DNA of 64,000 bases, from contig OZ345378.1 of NCBI GenBank assembly GCA_977006965.1, positions 1,240,001 through 1,304,000 on the forward strand, written 5' to 3'. This document shows, piece by piece, positions 30,001 to 39,480 of this stretch (its first letter is position 1; the number at the start of each line of letters is the position of its first letter). The notes beneath the pieces were generated by a model, which was given only the letters and a program-made list of their open reading frames with translations, ran no database searches and had not been told where the DNA came from. Source of the DNA: Phymatolithon calcareum. Lineage: Eukaryota > Rhodophyta > Florideophyceae > Hapalidiales. Made by a program: the position numbers and the translations under genes.

Positions 30001-31592
30001 CCGATTCTCGTAATGACGCTGCTGTTGTCTGTGAGAACGCCATTGAACATGACTCTAGAGCTGCAAAAGACAGTGACGTTGGCGAAGACTCTCAAAGCTA
30101 CAGAGAAGATTCGTCAGACAAGAAATGCAATACGTCTCCAAATGGGCAGGATTCCGAAGGAGAGCGCGAAGAAATTGAGGAAGCAGCCTTTTCTAGAGGA
30201 TCATTGCCAGGAGATGCTGGATCTAGAGCCGACCGTCAACATAGAAGTGCTCCAGATGACCGCGGACATGACAGTGATATGTCTTTTTCTTTTGAAGAGC
30301 ATGACTCGGCACCGGACGAAGATGCTCAGTTTTCATCTGCGCCCAGTGGCTCCGGGCATGAAAACACAGAGGATATGCCAGAGCTTCCTAATCGTGCTGA
30401 AAATGCAGTGATTGAAGCAGAAGATGGTAGTGATCAAGAAGTGAACGATTATATTGAAAGAATGAACGAGTCTGAATATTCCAGCAATAGCGAAGTGGAA
30501 GAAATCGACGAGTCGTCCCTTCGGGTCCAAGAGAATGAAGTCATCGATATTGATGCCGAGTCAGAACTGGATTCTCGTGAAGAAGAAGGTTCAGGTCGCA
30601 GTTCTGGGCGCAGTTTGTCCGTGTATGTTGAAGAAGACGCTCTTTCTGCTGCTAGTGCCGAGGACAATGACGTCATACGTATCGAGTCAATTGAAATCGA
30701 TGGATCGATGCCGACTGCTCATCGCCTAACTGAACCGAGCGAACACCGCTCAGAAGAGGCACCAGAGAGTATTGTAAGGAGTGGAACGCCAGAACCCCCA
30801 GCAGCGGCCCGTCCTGTTGATACTGGCGATGACTCTGTGTGCGAAGATGAAATTTTGCCTAACGGGGATATGGTCGAGAAAGAGAATGGTGCCCCTGTCG
30901 CTGATCAGGAGCTCTCAGAAGGCAGGAATATTATCGGCGTGAAAAGAGGTCGAGAGCCTGAAGAGGAATATGTGGAGCGACTGGGGGAATGTGATGGTGG
31001 TTTCCAGAGCACGCCGTACGCTGAACATTCCGCACAAAGAAAACGACACCGTATCGAAGACGTTGTCGCCCAACTGCAGCACTATATGCCAACACCTGAC
31101 GCCACAATCCAAGAAATCGTTGTTAGCGGATCCATTCACGGTCGAGGGCAAACAGAAAACATGCTTCTGCCTACTGTACATGCCGATGAAAAGAAAAGGT
31201 CGAGCCTTCTGGAACGGTTGACGAAGCTTGAAGGAGAAACCGTGCGATCATCTCTTTTCACACCGGAATCTATGGAGACTTGTGTTTCTCCAAAACGGTT
31301 TTCTGGGGCGTTCCATATGGGTACGAGTTTCGGGTCCTCTCGTAACAAGAGAGGCGGTTCACTATCGTCGGCTATTCGCAAGCACTCTTTGAATCCGCAA
31401 CCTGTGCGCCCACGACGCATTCAAGCCCGCGGTGTGTGGGACGCGTCGAAATTGGCGGACTATAGCTCACAGAGGGCTGCCGAATTATCTGCGGAAGTGA
31501 GGGCGTGGAGACAAGTTGGAAAAACGAACAAGAGTGTTTGGTCCCGTCCTCCGTTGCCGAACAGAGATTCGGGGCTTTTGCGTCGCTACTAG
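27033..31592 (+). CDS. Large acidic SAP-domain protein
   Basis: An uninterrupted 1519-codon frame. The start ATG at 27033 is followed by HRYNLRNR (residues 14-21) and a SAP domain at about 59-87 (W-R-K-E-D-L-I-G-E-C-K-E-K-G-L, then T-K-A-V-L-I-A-R-I), which usually binds DNA or RNA. Residues about 190-370 contain two ~85-residue repeats with TNAPAQAQS / SNAPAQAQS. Residues about 490-960 contain three ~170-residue acidic repeats marked by EDDLPAKKLDAD and VVEDVNDAQQSD. A long Asp/Glu/Ser-rich region follows, then a basic RKRHRIEDVV and a C-terminal block rich in Arg with RPRRIQARGVWDASKLADY. Probably a nuclear or chromatin-associated scaffold. The neighbour across the promoter also has a YxLRxR motif followed by a SAP-like motif, suggesting a functional or ancestral link. 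Confidence 0.75.
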   Translation: MADEPPSPATSTPHRYNLRNRESLATPSNSFSTRTQRRPRTSTSSARADTQLPANIAQWRKEDLIGECKEKGLQTDGTKAVLIARIRAHRGVAAPSPSRRPASRASDGSSIQTSLRRSRRQTTVPTETTASETKEFETPVARSTRTKRPSERPTTGRKRGVPPTRTPATRTLPRRAAAAAYRSDPPATGEELLTPPQATARKLQLETNAPAQAQSGSTRARSKGTAVESNTDGYSFSRTIEDGGSETGSATKAMMRRRVPQSNRPVSATMVNFNSNQPLGAGEETPPQETTRNLHLESNAPAQAQSTSSRARSKANSNEDNIGDESVALSVEDGGSATRARTRSRVTKSSKPVLATINNSNSNPKSMGDVNFNAASGEEEQGIEGMKRNGLHSGNATDALSKLPANSSVGAMGIVEGGQPGESCANDNDSVAAEASKTDENVFPASGLEIHKGEESAQPVVAVPDMPSSANIVDIEPDFKSVPDQNAMEALAVDPTQTSMEDDLQSEKPQASDKAMEIIVEDAHDAQKSDRLGTKDSDSQIEKEPKGEKEQKYAPMSPAMDDVPQIDKPAGDVKAAEANAGGDAVIPTVEDGDGLPELPAISSADAMDIFGSEEPDDASGESLVKDKNSVAVKPVTNVLLVSDLGSHKGEQIGQSDVAMTDVRPSADIVATETDAKSVWEEPAGDPAPVSKEDDLPAKKLDADDEKVMSSVVEDVNDAQQSDCTGMKRSELQMELEHEEEMEQEHATRSPAATDDIVPASNDPGDNKRTDDDILAANSTSYVHSDEKEETLVRAPERAGPVDVSMPGNNHVDVHSSVNIVVAEGDAMSARDELAIEGPSAGPAEVSKDDDLPAKKLDADVEKVMSSVVEDTNDAQLSDRRGTKDSETRTECKEENEQERTSISPSAMDVVFPESSSPTGNEIGEDHGIAADSTSSDHADEKEEHRGKAPILVRRIPVKENEQTTSLDAGIECAGESVPFSRHVKQSVHDADSRNDAAVVCENAIEHDSRAAKDSDVGEDSQSYREDSSDKKCNTSPNGQDSEGEREEIEEAAFSRGSLPGDAGSRADRQHRSAPDDRGHDSDMSFSFEEHDSAPDEDAQFSSAPSGSGHENTEDMPELPNRAENAVIEAEDGSDQEVNDYIERMNESEYSSNSEVEEIDESSLRVQENEVIDIDAESELDSREEEGSGRSSGRSLSVYVEEDALSAASAEDNDVIRIESIEIDGSMPTAHRLTEPSEHRSEEAPESIVRSGTPEPPAAARPVDTGDDSVCEDEILPNGDMVEKENGAPVADQELSEGRNIIGVKRGREPEEEYVERLGECDGGFQSTPYAEHSAQRKRHRIEDVVAQLQHYMPTPDATIQEIVVSGSIHGRGQTENMLLPTVHADEKKRSSLLERLTKLEGETVRSSLFTPESMETCVSPKRFSGAFHMGTSFGSSRNKRGGSLSSAIRKHSLNPQPVRPRRIQARGVWDASKLADYSSQRAAELSAEVRAWRQVGKTNKSVWSRPPLPNRDSGLLRRY

Positions 31593-31744
31593 TGTCGAAA
31601 TGATTCTGGTATGTGATCAGCTGTCCTGTGAAGGTTTACTTGATAAGAATAGTGTTGTAAAAGTAATCGGCCTAGGGAACGTACCCTGGATCGACGAAGT
31701 TAGGTTTTCCGTTTTAGTTTCTTTTCAAACATTCGAGAAGACGT

Positions 31745-32818
31745 CAGACGGAACTCCTGAAAAAGAAAATGGAAAATCTTTTTTCTGATTGAGTAGAATG
31801 TGACTCAGGCAGTTTCGTTGATGTGTTCCGCATGAGAAGCTCCACCGTCTGGGTGTGCTTTCGTTCCTTAGTGCCTGCAACTATTTCGATCGCATGAACC
31901 TGAGGATTCTGGATAATCTTGGCCAACGAAACTGTGATAAAGGCATGCGAGGAGCGTAAATAATGCGACGTCCTTGGCACTGCCAGTGGCCGAGTGGATA
32001 TCGAGGTCGGAAAGTATAACATCACCGTTGGTCATGATGTTGCACACGCGCTTGTAGGAGGCACTGAAATACGACTCGGCGTGTACGTTGAACAAAGTTT
32101 GTATTCGAGCAGAGACCGAGATCTTGTATGTCAGTGCACTGGCAGTTGCGTAACGCAGTGCTCGGACCGGTGGGGACAGATATCGCGGCAGTGCTGCTAT
32201 AGGCGGAGCCAGGGCTCCTTCGACTTTGCCGGTTTTTCAGTAATGCACCCTCCATTAGTGAAGGAACAGCTAGATGCATTGACGCTGAGAGAGGGAGACG
32301 GTGAGGATGAAGGGGTGGTCCGCGGATGTACTGAGCGGCGATGGCCTACTCCATTGTGGACCTTGCAAGGACAGAAGTTGTCAATTTGTTCTTTGCGGTC
32401 GAGCGTCACATTGACTAGCTATATTAATACCAGAGACGATAATGTAGATCGGCTCGAACGCACATTTGACGGTTGAGAATACGTCGAGAAAAAGGACAAT
32501 GGTGATGCCGTTGGGGAGGAAACTGAACTGTCTGCTTCGCGCAAAGGCCTTTGACCAGTTCTTGACGAAGAGTAGAAAGGAGGGCTAAGTTGAAGCGAAC
32601 ACAGGAGTTAGGTTCTTGAAAGCACTGCCAAACGCGTACTCATGCGACTTCTTTACTTGAGCCCAGCTGACGTTGGCGGGGACTAGATTGATGAGGACGA
32701 AAACGGAAGACATTGGGGCTGTAACCGATGGCGTTGTCGCAGCACCAATCTATAGATGGAGGCTGCGCGCATGAGGCGCAAAGGAGGGAATCAAAAGGAG
32801 AGCCATGCAAGCAAACAT
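31745..32818 (-). pseudogene. Decayed secreted malectin-domain gene
   Basis: Reading the minus strand from ATG 32818 gives a signal-peptide-like start (MFACMALLLIPSFAP), then pieces in shifting frames that follow the intact protein at 59897-62719. Domain 1 pieces are SWAQVKKSHEYAFGS, RQFSFLPNGITIV and VNVTLDR; the linker is TPSSSPSPSLSVNASSC; domain 2 pieces are ASALTYKIS, NVHAESYFSA, CNIMTNGDV, TGSAKDVA and AFITVSLAKI. At least three frameshifts and stops break it. It kept two of the domain types seen in the intact relative, so it is a dead paralogue or an older, shorter form. Confidence 0.75.
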
Positions 32819-33370
32819 AATTCCAATTGTTGGTTGAGATTGGTGGCTCGCAGAGTCCTGCTCGAGTTCTCAAAGAGGCTGTAAGATTTGTGCACAGAAG
32901 AGGACGGAAACGATATACGATCATACGAACAACCCCAGAATAACCAGAGCAAGAACTCACGGGGACAGCTTATGGTAAAAGTTCTCGAAGGATGGCTTCG
33001 GGAGAAGGAGTCGTTTTGGGACCCTTTCTCTCGCATCTCCGATACAGAAAACGAAGGATGCTTACGGAACATCAACACAACAGGACAACAGTTTTTTTAG
33101 TTCATAACACAGTATTTATCAAAGTAAATTGCTTTTCGGGGATGACAGGAGCGGAACATTACGTCAAAAGCGGTCACTGTTTCAAACAGTGCTTACGCGA
33201 TCAACAATCCGTAATGTTCTCAATAGCGTCTTCCCCAATTCTATTTCCAATCCCTCCGTTTACTCTACTCTGTCATTTCAGGATCAAATATCTCATGCTT
33301 GAGGTGGGAAGTACAAAAGTAAGTTTTATAAACAAACGTTTTTCATAATTTCTCGTTCTGTTCCACCAAA
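32819..33370. other. Intergenic
   Basis: 5' flank of the malectin pseudogene and 3' flank of the CDP-diacylglycerol synthase gene. No further feature seen. Confidence 0.4.
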
Positions 33371-34904
33371 TTATGCATCAGCCAGCAAGGTGGTAATGTT
33401 GAGTACATCTTCACCAACCCCTCGTCGTCGCAGCCGCGTATAAATTTCTGTCAAAAGCTGCACCTGCTCAGTAGTGCTAAGCTCTGCTACAAAACTCATG
33501 ACCTTGCCGACATCGGGCGACCCTACAAAGTTGACCTGGACAAAGTTGATAACATACACATAAGTAAACATTGCCATGAGCAACTGACAATCCACACGAT
33601 CGGTCACTCCGCCGTGACCAGGAAACAGGTTTGCAAAATCCTTGATATGGAAAGCGCGCTTTGCACCCGACGCGAAGAATCCGCCGAACGGCGCAATGGC
33701 GGCCGCGAAAAGGCCGAGCGCAATTGCGTGCAGTTGCACGGGACGATAAGTAATTGATACCACACTATCCAGCCATGGAATAGGGGAGAAGGAGAACGAC
33801 TTCGGGATGAATGCGTACGGCAATGGTTCGCACGCAAGCTTCGGACACTTCCAGAAAGAGCATTCCTGGAAGGAATATATCGGACACACCAGCGACGGGT
33901 AGCTTGAAAGCACACCAGAGAAGATAAAAGCTGCAATCATTGTGAACACTCCGGCACCTAGATATCCCTCCCACGTTTTCTTTGGAGACAGGGCGGTGAG
34001 GGAATGTTTGCCGAATGCGCGACCGCAGAAATATGCAAATGAATCGTTGACGATAATCAGTGTCGATGGCAAAATGAACCAAATTAATCCCTGTGTGACG
34101 TTGAGAATCATGAAATGCGACTGAACGACGACGAGCAGAAGCGCGACGAGGGCGCGACCAAAGTACGAAAACTGAACGTGGTACTGGTCCTGGCGTAGTG
34201 AGAGTACAAAACCAACAAATCCGCCGCAGTACATGCAGAAGGACCAGAAGGTGTGGTGACGGAGCGCATTTTGCAGAATGGGCAATTGCATAAAAGACTG
34301 CTTCTGATCTTCGAAATGAGACAGTACGGCTTTGCCGTAAAATAGAAACTGACAGGACCAGAAAAAGTACCACCCAATTGCGCTCCAAAGAGGAAGCGGA
34401 TCACCCCTGGTTGCATGCTGCCCTAAGCGCAGAATTTCGCGGTACATACCAACCTGAAACGCATAAAAAACAAGCAGAGAAAAAAATGCAATATATGTTA
34501 GACTTCTTTTGGGCGGAGGAACACATGAAGCGGAGACAGCTGACGATACCGAGGCAATGCGTAGGCGCATTAATCAAAAGCCATGTATAACTCACCTCCA
34601 TCGCAATAACCCCAAGCGAAACCCAAATATGACCCCCGTTGACAATCGCAATGAAGACACCGCTCATGAAGAGTCCAGTGAGAGTCCTTAAGACAAAATC
34701 AGTCAAATTTTTCTTCTTCTTTGCTTGTTTCTCAGTCGTACGTTGTTCGACGTGCCCATTATCCTTAGAATGGTCTGAGTTTTCGGCTGATTTGACTTCT
34801 TCTTCACGAGGTTCTTCAACAATGGAGGATTGAGTCGAGATCGCGTCGTCGCCAGGAGCATTCGGAGAGGCCGCGGCCGCCGCTTGACGGCGGGTGAGAA
34901 CCAT
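33371..34904 (-). CDS. CDS1: CDP-diacylglycerol synthase (phosphatidate cytidylyltransferase), two exons
   Basis: Exon 1 is 34904-34596 and exon 2 34453-33371, giving 463 residues, close to the usual eukaryotic length. The 142-nt intron has donor ATGGAG|GTGAGT, a TCTAAC branch-like site and acceptor TTTCAG|GTTGG; splicing joins VIAMEV to GMYREIL in phase. The enzyme makes CDP-diacylglycerol from CTP and phosphatidate, the precursor of phosphatidylinositol and cardiolipin, in the ER membrane. About eight hydrophobic spans are visible. The signature is S-G-x-K-R-A-F-x-I-K-D-F, then FPGHGGVTDRVD, and SPKKTWEGYLGA precedes it. The N-terminal 70 residues are Ala/Glu-rich and disordered. An in-frame ATG at 35021 would add 39 residues. 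Confidence 0.92.
34454..34595 (-). other. Intron of the CDP-diacylglycerol synthase gene
   Basis: 142 nt, GTGAGT at the 5' end and TTTCAG at the 3' end, with TCTAAC followed by a T-rich tract. Without splicing the frame breaks and the conserved region is split. Confidence 0.9.
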
Positions 34905-35312
34905 GGCGCTCACAAGGACGATTGGCAGCGGCGGTGCCGCAGCGCTAATCCGAGTTGTGCTCAACAGTGTCGTGTCACTAAAAGCCAGTGGGCCAGTTGT
35001 CCGGCTCTCGATCCGTAACATAGAGCAATTTCAAAATATGCATAATTTGATTTAACGCAATATATTGCCTTAAATCGCCACATATGACACATATGTCATA
35101 CTCGTTTCCAGCTTTTGTGCCCGCCATATATATTTTTTCAATAATTATTGAAAAATTAGTTTTTGTGGAACAGCGGAAGGGTCAAAGCGCACGACATGGA
35201 TCAAATATCTTCAAACTTTATATCGAGGCAAACTATTATCCCGTCTGTTGGAAGCGCGGCATCAATTTAGCCGTAAACCGCTTCCCATGCTTTTCACTGT
35301 TGTACGTTGTTT

Positions 35313-35811
35313 TTACTTGTCGTTCTGCCTCTGGATCCAGCCCGCAACATGTCTGCAAAAGCAATTCGGTGCGCATGATACAAAGACGAAATAGAAGCAA
35401 GGTTAGTGTGCATGTCAACGACTTTCGCAATTGGCGTCATAAAAAAGCAGTTCTACAAACATACAGTCCCCACGAAATCGGCAGGAAAAGCGACCCGATA
35501 ACGTATAGCGGGTTAACACTCCCAGCGGTGAGCGGACTGGCAAGATTGCTCGCGTAGCAAGAGTAGACTCCGATGTGGAGCGCGATAACAGAGGCACCAA
35601 TGAGGACGGTTGACGACGTATCCTTAGCAATGCCAAGAACTTCGGAACTCGGTGCCGGTCCGGTCCAGTCCGTCTCCATACGCGGCTGCACTCGAACACC
35701 AGCAACGCGCTTGTTGCCAACCGTGGCTACACGCACGCTTCCACGCGCAATGCATTGGCGGGCGAGGCCGCCGCGGCGCAGCGGCACTGCGGTAGTGGTG
35801 AGGAACGCCAT
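35313..35811 (-). CDS. Small plastid-targeted two-span membrane protein, two exons
   Basis: Exon 1 is 35811-35465 and exon 2 35352-35313, giving 128 residues. The 112-nt intron (35353-35464) begins GTATGT, has ACTAAC as a branch-like site and ends TTTTGCAG; splicing replaces an immediate stop with LPISWGLHVAGWIQRQNDK and then TAA. The N-terminus MAFLTTTAVPLRRGG is rich in Thr, Arg and small residues without acids, like a plastid transit peptide. Two hydrophobic spans follow (TVLIGASVIALHIGVYS and LYVIGSLFLPISWGL). I have a sense that the L-P-I-S-W-G-L-H-V-A tail is conserved in small thylakoid proteins of plants and algae but cannot name the family. Role unknown. Confidence 0.7.
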
Positions 35812-35997
35812 AGTTAGTTTTACTCGCTTCTCTCCTTCCGTTGACAGTGGTATTCTCGCTGTTGCTTTTTCCAATCCAATGGAGGAAGCGAGAAGAGGGG
35901 CTGAATAACCATCACAGAAATCTCCGGAGCTCTACACAGGATTCAGTGTAATGTATCTGTAATTCAATTTTATCATATTCCCAAAACTTTGAGATCT

Positions 35998-37533
35998 CTA
36001 CGAATTCTGTTCAGACCAGGTGTACTGCCCCCCGCGGTACACATATCCGAGTCTTTGCGTCATCTTGTCGCCGTCCTTCGGTCCCCGAGACCCGAACTTG
36101 TAAAGCGTAGGCTCAATTTCACCAGCATCGATAGCATGCAGCAGCGGCGTGAAGATGCGCCACGCTTCACGCAACTCATCATCGCGAACGAAGGCGGAAG
36201 AATCCCCGCGAAGCACCTGCAGAATGAGCCTTGTGTATGCATCTGGCAATGACGAGAATTTATCCGCAAATCTCTTCTTGTACGACAAATCGAGTTCAGA
36301 CACGACCGGATGACCGGCAAGACCCGGTTTCTTCACCAGAGTTTTCATGTACAATGCCTCATTCGGCTGCACGCGCATGACGAGCTCGTTCCGTGCGAGC
36401 GACTCACCCGGAAACAGCATGGAGCTTCCAGGAGCCTCCTTGAACTGAATGCGCACCTCTGATTTCCGCTCGTTAAGCGCCTTACCGGCGCGCAAAATGA
36501 ACGGGACGCCTTCCCAGCGACTGTTCTTGATGTACATCACCAGCGTGGCGAAAGTAGGTGTCAGAGAATCATCCGGTACACCCTCATCGTCCGTGTAGCC
36601 GGGCTCCTTCCCCATAGATGTATACTGTCCCGTGATACAATCCTCGGTTTTGATTTCGTCGATGCATTGTAGCACCTTAACCTTTTCATTTCGGATGTAG
36701 TCCCCGGTGGCACGCACCGGCGGCTCCATGGCGACCATTGTGAGAATTTGCATGAGATGGTTCTGCATCACATCGCGAACGATACCATACTTATCAAAAT
36801 ATCCTCCACGTCCCTGGGTCCCGAAGTTCTCCTTGAACGTCACAGTGACGGAAGAGATGTAGTTGCGATTCCACAGCGGTTCAAATGTGTTATTTGCGAA
36901 TCGAAGCACGAGTAAATTCTGTACCATTTCCTTGCCGATGTAATGGTCAATACGAAATGTCTCACTCTCATCCAGAAGACCACCAATATTGCGGTGCAAT
37001 TCCTCAAAGGTTTCCAAATCACGTCCGAACGGCTTCTCAATGATGAACCGGTTCCATCCGGTCTCGGACATGCCGGCCGTCTTCAACGCTCGTCCAATCG
37101 GCACGAATAGATTGGGAGGAATAGCAAAATAAAACAACCGATTCGCACATGAACTACCAAGGGCAGTTTCCATTTCAGATATTTCGTTAAATACCTCGCC
37201 AACACGTAGAGCGTCATCGTACTGACCACTGCGATAGATGCACCGCTCTAGGAAGCTGCAGACAGTGTCGGGATCTCCTTTAAGGTTCTTGCGCATACCC
37301 TCGCGAAACTCCTCATCCGTTCTCTTCGAACGGGCATAGCCACAGATGATCACCGTTTCCGGTAGATACCCAGAGGAGAAAAGTGAGAACAGTGATGGAT
37401 ATGTTTTCTTCTTGGCAAGATCACCCGACGCGCCCACGACGAGGACGGTGAGTCCAGAGGTAAGGTAGTCGCATTGGTAAAAGTCAGAGCTGTCGCTGGC
37501 GCTTCCGTTGCTCTGTCCCCTTGGGGAGCTCAT
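35998..37533 (-). CDS. G6PD: Glucose-6-phosphate 1-dehydrogenase
   Basis: A 511-residue enzyme from ATG 37533. The frame continues upstream to a GTG, but no earlier ATG exists. It oxidises glucose-6-phosphate to 6-phosphogluconolactone with NADP+, the entry step of the oxidative pentose phosphate pathway. Visible motifs are the nucleotide-binding GASGDLAKKK (about 34-43), EKPFGRD (about 167-173), the catalytic RIDHYIGKEMVQN (about 194-206) and LRFANNTFEPLWN. The C-terminal region carries VSELDLSYKKRF. Length matches cytosolic forms and there is no clear transit peptide, so cytosolic NADPH supply is inferred. No intron is needed. Confidence 0.95.
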   Translation of the reverse strand: MSSPRGQSNGSASDSSDFYQCDYLTSGLTVLVVGASGDLAKKKTYPSLFSLFSSGYLPETVIICGYARSKRTDEEFREGMRKNLKGDPDTVCSFLERCIYRSGQYDDALRVGEVFNEISEMETALGSSCANRLFYFAIPPNLFVPIGRALKTAGMSETGWNRFIIEKPFGRDLETFEELHRNIGGLLDESETFRIDHYIGKEMVQNLLVLRFANNTFEPLWNRNYISSVTVTFKENFGTQGRGGYFDKYGIVRDVMQNHLMQILTMVAMEPPVRATGDYIRNEKVKVLQCIDEIKTEDCITGQYTSMGKEPGYTDDEGVPDDSLTPTFATLVMYIKNSRWEGVPFILRAGKALNERKSEVRIQFKEAPGSSMLFPGESLARNELVMRVQPNEALYMKTLVKKPGLAGHPVVSELDLSYKKRFADKFSSLPDAYTRLILQVLRGDSSAFVRDDELREAWRIFTPLLHAIDAGEIEPTLYKFGSRGPKDGDKMTQRLGYVYRGGQYTWSEQNS

Positions 37534-38697
37534 ATTTTGTGGATGTCTTGGAGAACGGGTGTCGGCGTTGGTCTTCCTCTCGGCGCTGAGATTGGGTCCC
37601 CCTCCCAGCTTTAAATTACGGTCATGGCTGCAATTGACGTCATCGAGGCTGAGGTTTCGACCTATGTCGAAACTCACACAGCTTTCATTTTATGGCCAAT
37701 CAGCGTCGAATGTATGTTTTGTGGACCACCCAAAGTCACCAAGTGGTCCAATGAACATGGTTCACCTAGACTGGCCAAGAACTGACAAATGGCATTGCGA
37801 CAGATTCAGTCAGTAACCTTAGAATATTGCGAAACACGTCGTTTGCCACCGCGAAGGTAAGGGCGATGACTTCTCTGATGCTGAAGTCATGGGAACAAGG
37901 CCTGGCAGTCGCTGTAGAGCATTGGGAGAGGCCGAACAACGAGTTTTAGATATATAACGCACTAGTGTGCTCTATTTGTGTGACAATCATCGAGTGGGTA
38001 TAAGGCGGGCAACAAGTGCTCGTCGGAAGATCAACAACAGAAGATAGCAAGGTCCAGCGTGATTTTTTGACTTGTGGTGTTTCTCTCAAACTTATGAGTT
38101 GACGTTACAAATGTCGCACAAACTTCGTGGGGTTATAAAAGGCTCTTGCTCGCTTTGAAATATTACCCGTTGCCGGAAGCAGAGTCCCGAGCAAGACTGC
38201 GACGGGCATTCACTGCAAGGACAAGTCAGAAAGCATCGTTCGATGAGGCGCTCGCAGTAAAACGTGTGGATGAATTTGTCGGGCAGATTCTCGCCCTGGC
38301 TCGCTTCCATAGATATCGTACACTAAAACGCGGATACGGAGAAACAGGAGGTAAGAGGTGAGCTCCATTTTTCCTCCTGAACAGACTTCCAACTCGCTAC
38401 GACGGCAGAAGCCGGCAATGCTCCCTTGAGCGAGCAGGACAGGTGAGCAGTCGACAAGTAGTACAAAATGCTCCTCCCTCAAGGGCCGGCAGCAAAATTA
38501 GACGCCTTCGACGGGAACAGGCGAGGGAAAATTTAGTGGATATTCACGAATGTGCTGACTTTCACAGATGGCCCGCAACGAAAAAGCTGGCATGAATAGC
38601 CACAAGGAAACGCGTCAAAGTTTAGTTTATTCTCCACAAGGAGCTACAAATTTCGTCAAGAAAGTCATAAATTTACAACCGATTCAGAAACGACCCT
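37534..38697. other. Intergenic
   Basis: 5' flank of the G6PDH gene and 3' flank of the CHMP1 gene. A 71-codon plus-strand frame at 38146-38361 is not recognisable. Nothing else seen. Confidence 0.4.
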
Positions 38698-39480
38698 TTA
38701 CATCGGTCCAGCACCGCCACCCTGAAGCGCTGCAAGCCTTGCCTCAAGACTAGAATCTGTACCCAGCTGCGAAGCCGCCTGCTGCTGCGCCACTTGGCTC
38801 GGAACAGCTTGTCCATCGATGAGATGCTGTTGGTTGAGCTCGTGTTCATCATTGATCCTCGAAAGTAGACCATCCACCTCATTCTGCGGGGTGCTAGCCG
38901 TTGTGGACTCTCCGATGGCGCTATCCATGAACTTGGTCTGCAGATCCATGTCCTCGCTCTGGTTTACGAACTTATCCATCGTGCTTGCAAGTTGTGTGAC
39001 GTCCATTTGTCCCAGCGCGGTATCAAGCGCCATAGTGACACTTTGCATGTCATTTGCAACCTGTGCGCGAACTTCCTGCGCCTGCACCTTGGATGCGACT
39101 GCTTCGAGTTGGGATTGCAGTTTCATATAGGAAAATGCTTGATTCTTATTACGAATCGCGTTTTCGGCAAAGATGCGTGCGCCGGCAATATTTCCTTTCT
39201 GCAGAGCGTCGCGTGCTTTCTTCTCCTCGGCCGCCTGCATCTTCAGGCTTTTGGTGGCCTGACGTCCAACCTGCTTGGAAGTCATTTTCATTTTAAAGGC
39301 GATTTCTACATATTCGTTCGGTTCGGGTGAGGGGGAAAAAAGGTTAGAAAAACGAGTCGCAGGGAGACAAAGTGGCGGAAGGGGCGAAAGTCCAGACATA
39401 CCCATAGTGGACGGCGTAGGCGCAACCGGACGCGGCGGTGCGGGTTGCGGTGGGGCAGCTTTCTTTCCGAAAAGACCCAT
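38698..39480 (-). CDS. CHMP1: ESCRT-III subunit CHMP1/Did2, two exons
   Basis: Exon 1 is 39480-39402 and exon 2 39305-38698, giving 228 residues. The Snf7-family core starts with IAFKMKMTSKQVGRQ and continues with KGNIAGARIFAENAIRNKNQ, KFVNQSEDMDLQTKFMDSA and TTASTPQNEVDGLLSRI, matching CHMP1. The C-terminal SSLEARLAALQGG is a MIT-interacting motif for Vps4-type ATPases. CHMP1 helps regulate ESCRT-III disassembly in multivesicular body sorting and cytokinesis. The N-terminal 24 residues are Pro-rich, an extension relative to animal CHMP1. The 96-nt intron is a multiple of three with no stop, so an unspliced reading would add 32 foreign residues between the Pro-rich tail and the core. Confidence 0.9.
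   Translation of the reverse strand: MGLFGKKAAPPQPAPPRPVAPTPSTMGMSGLSPLPPLCLPATRFSNLFSPSPEPNEYVEIAFKMKMTSKQVGRQATKSLKMQAAEEKKARDALQKGNIAGARIFAENAIRNKNQAFSYMKLQSQLEAVASKVQAQEVRAQVANDMQSVTMALDTALGQMDVTQLASTMDKFVNQSEDMDLQTKFMDSAIGESTTASTPQNEVDGLLSRINDEHELNQQHLIDGQAVPSQVAQQQAASQLGTDSSLEARLAALQGGGAGPM
39306..39401 (-). other. In-frame intron of the CHMP1 gene
   Basis: 96 nt. Donor ATGG|GTATGT, branch-like TTCTAAC followed by a T/C tract, acceptor TATGTAG. The 32 codons are open and would be translated if retained, but the encoded residues have no place in the Snf7 fold. Confidence 0.85.

Noticed and set aside
37534-37677. A 48-residue N-terminal extension of G6PDH
   Set aside because: The open frame has no ATG before 37533 and the extension does not look like a transit peptide.
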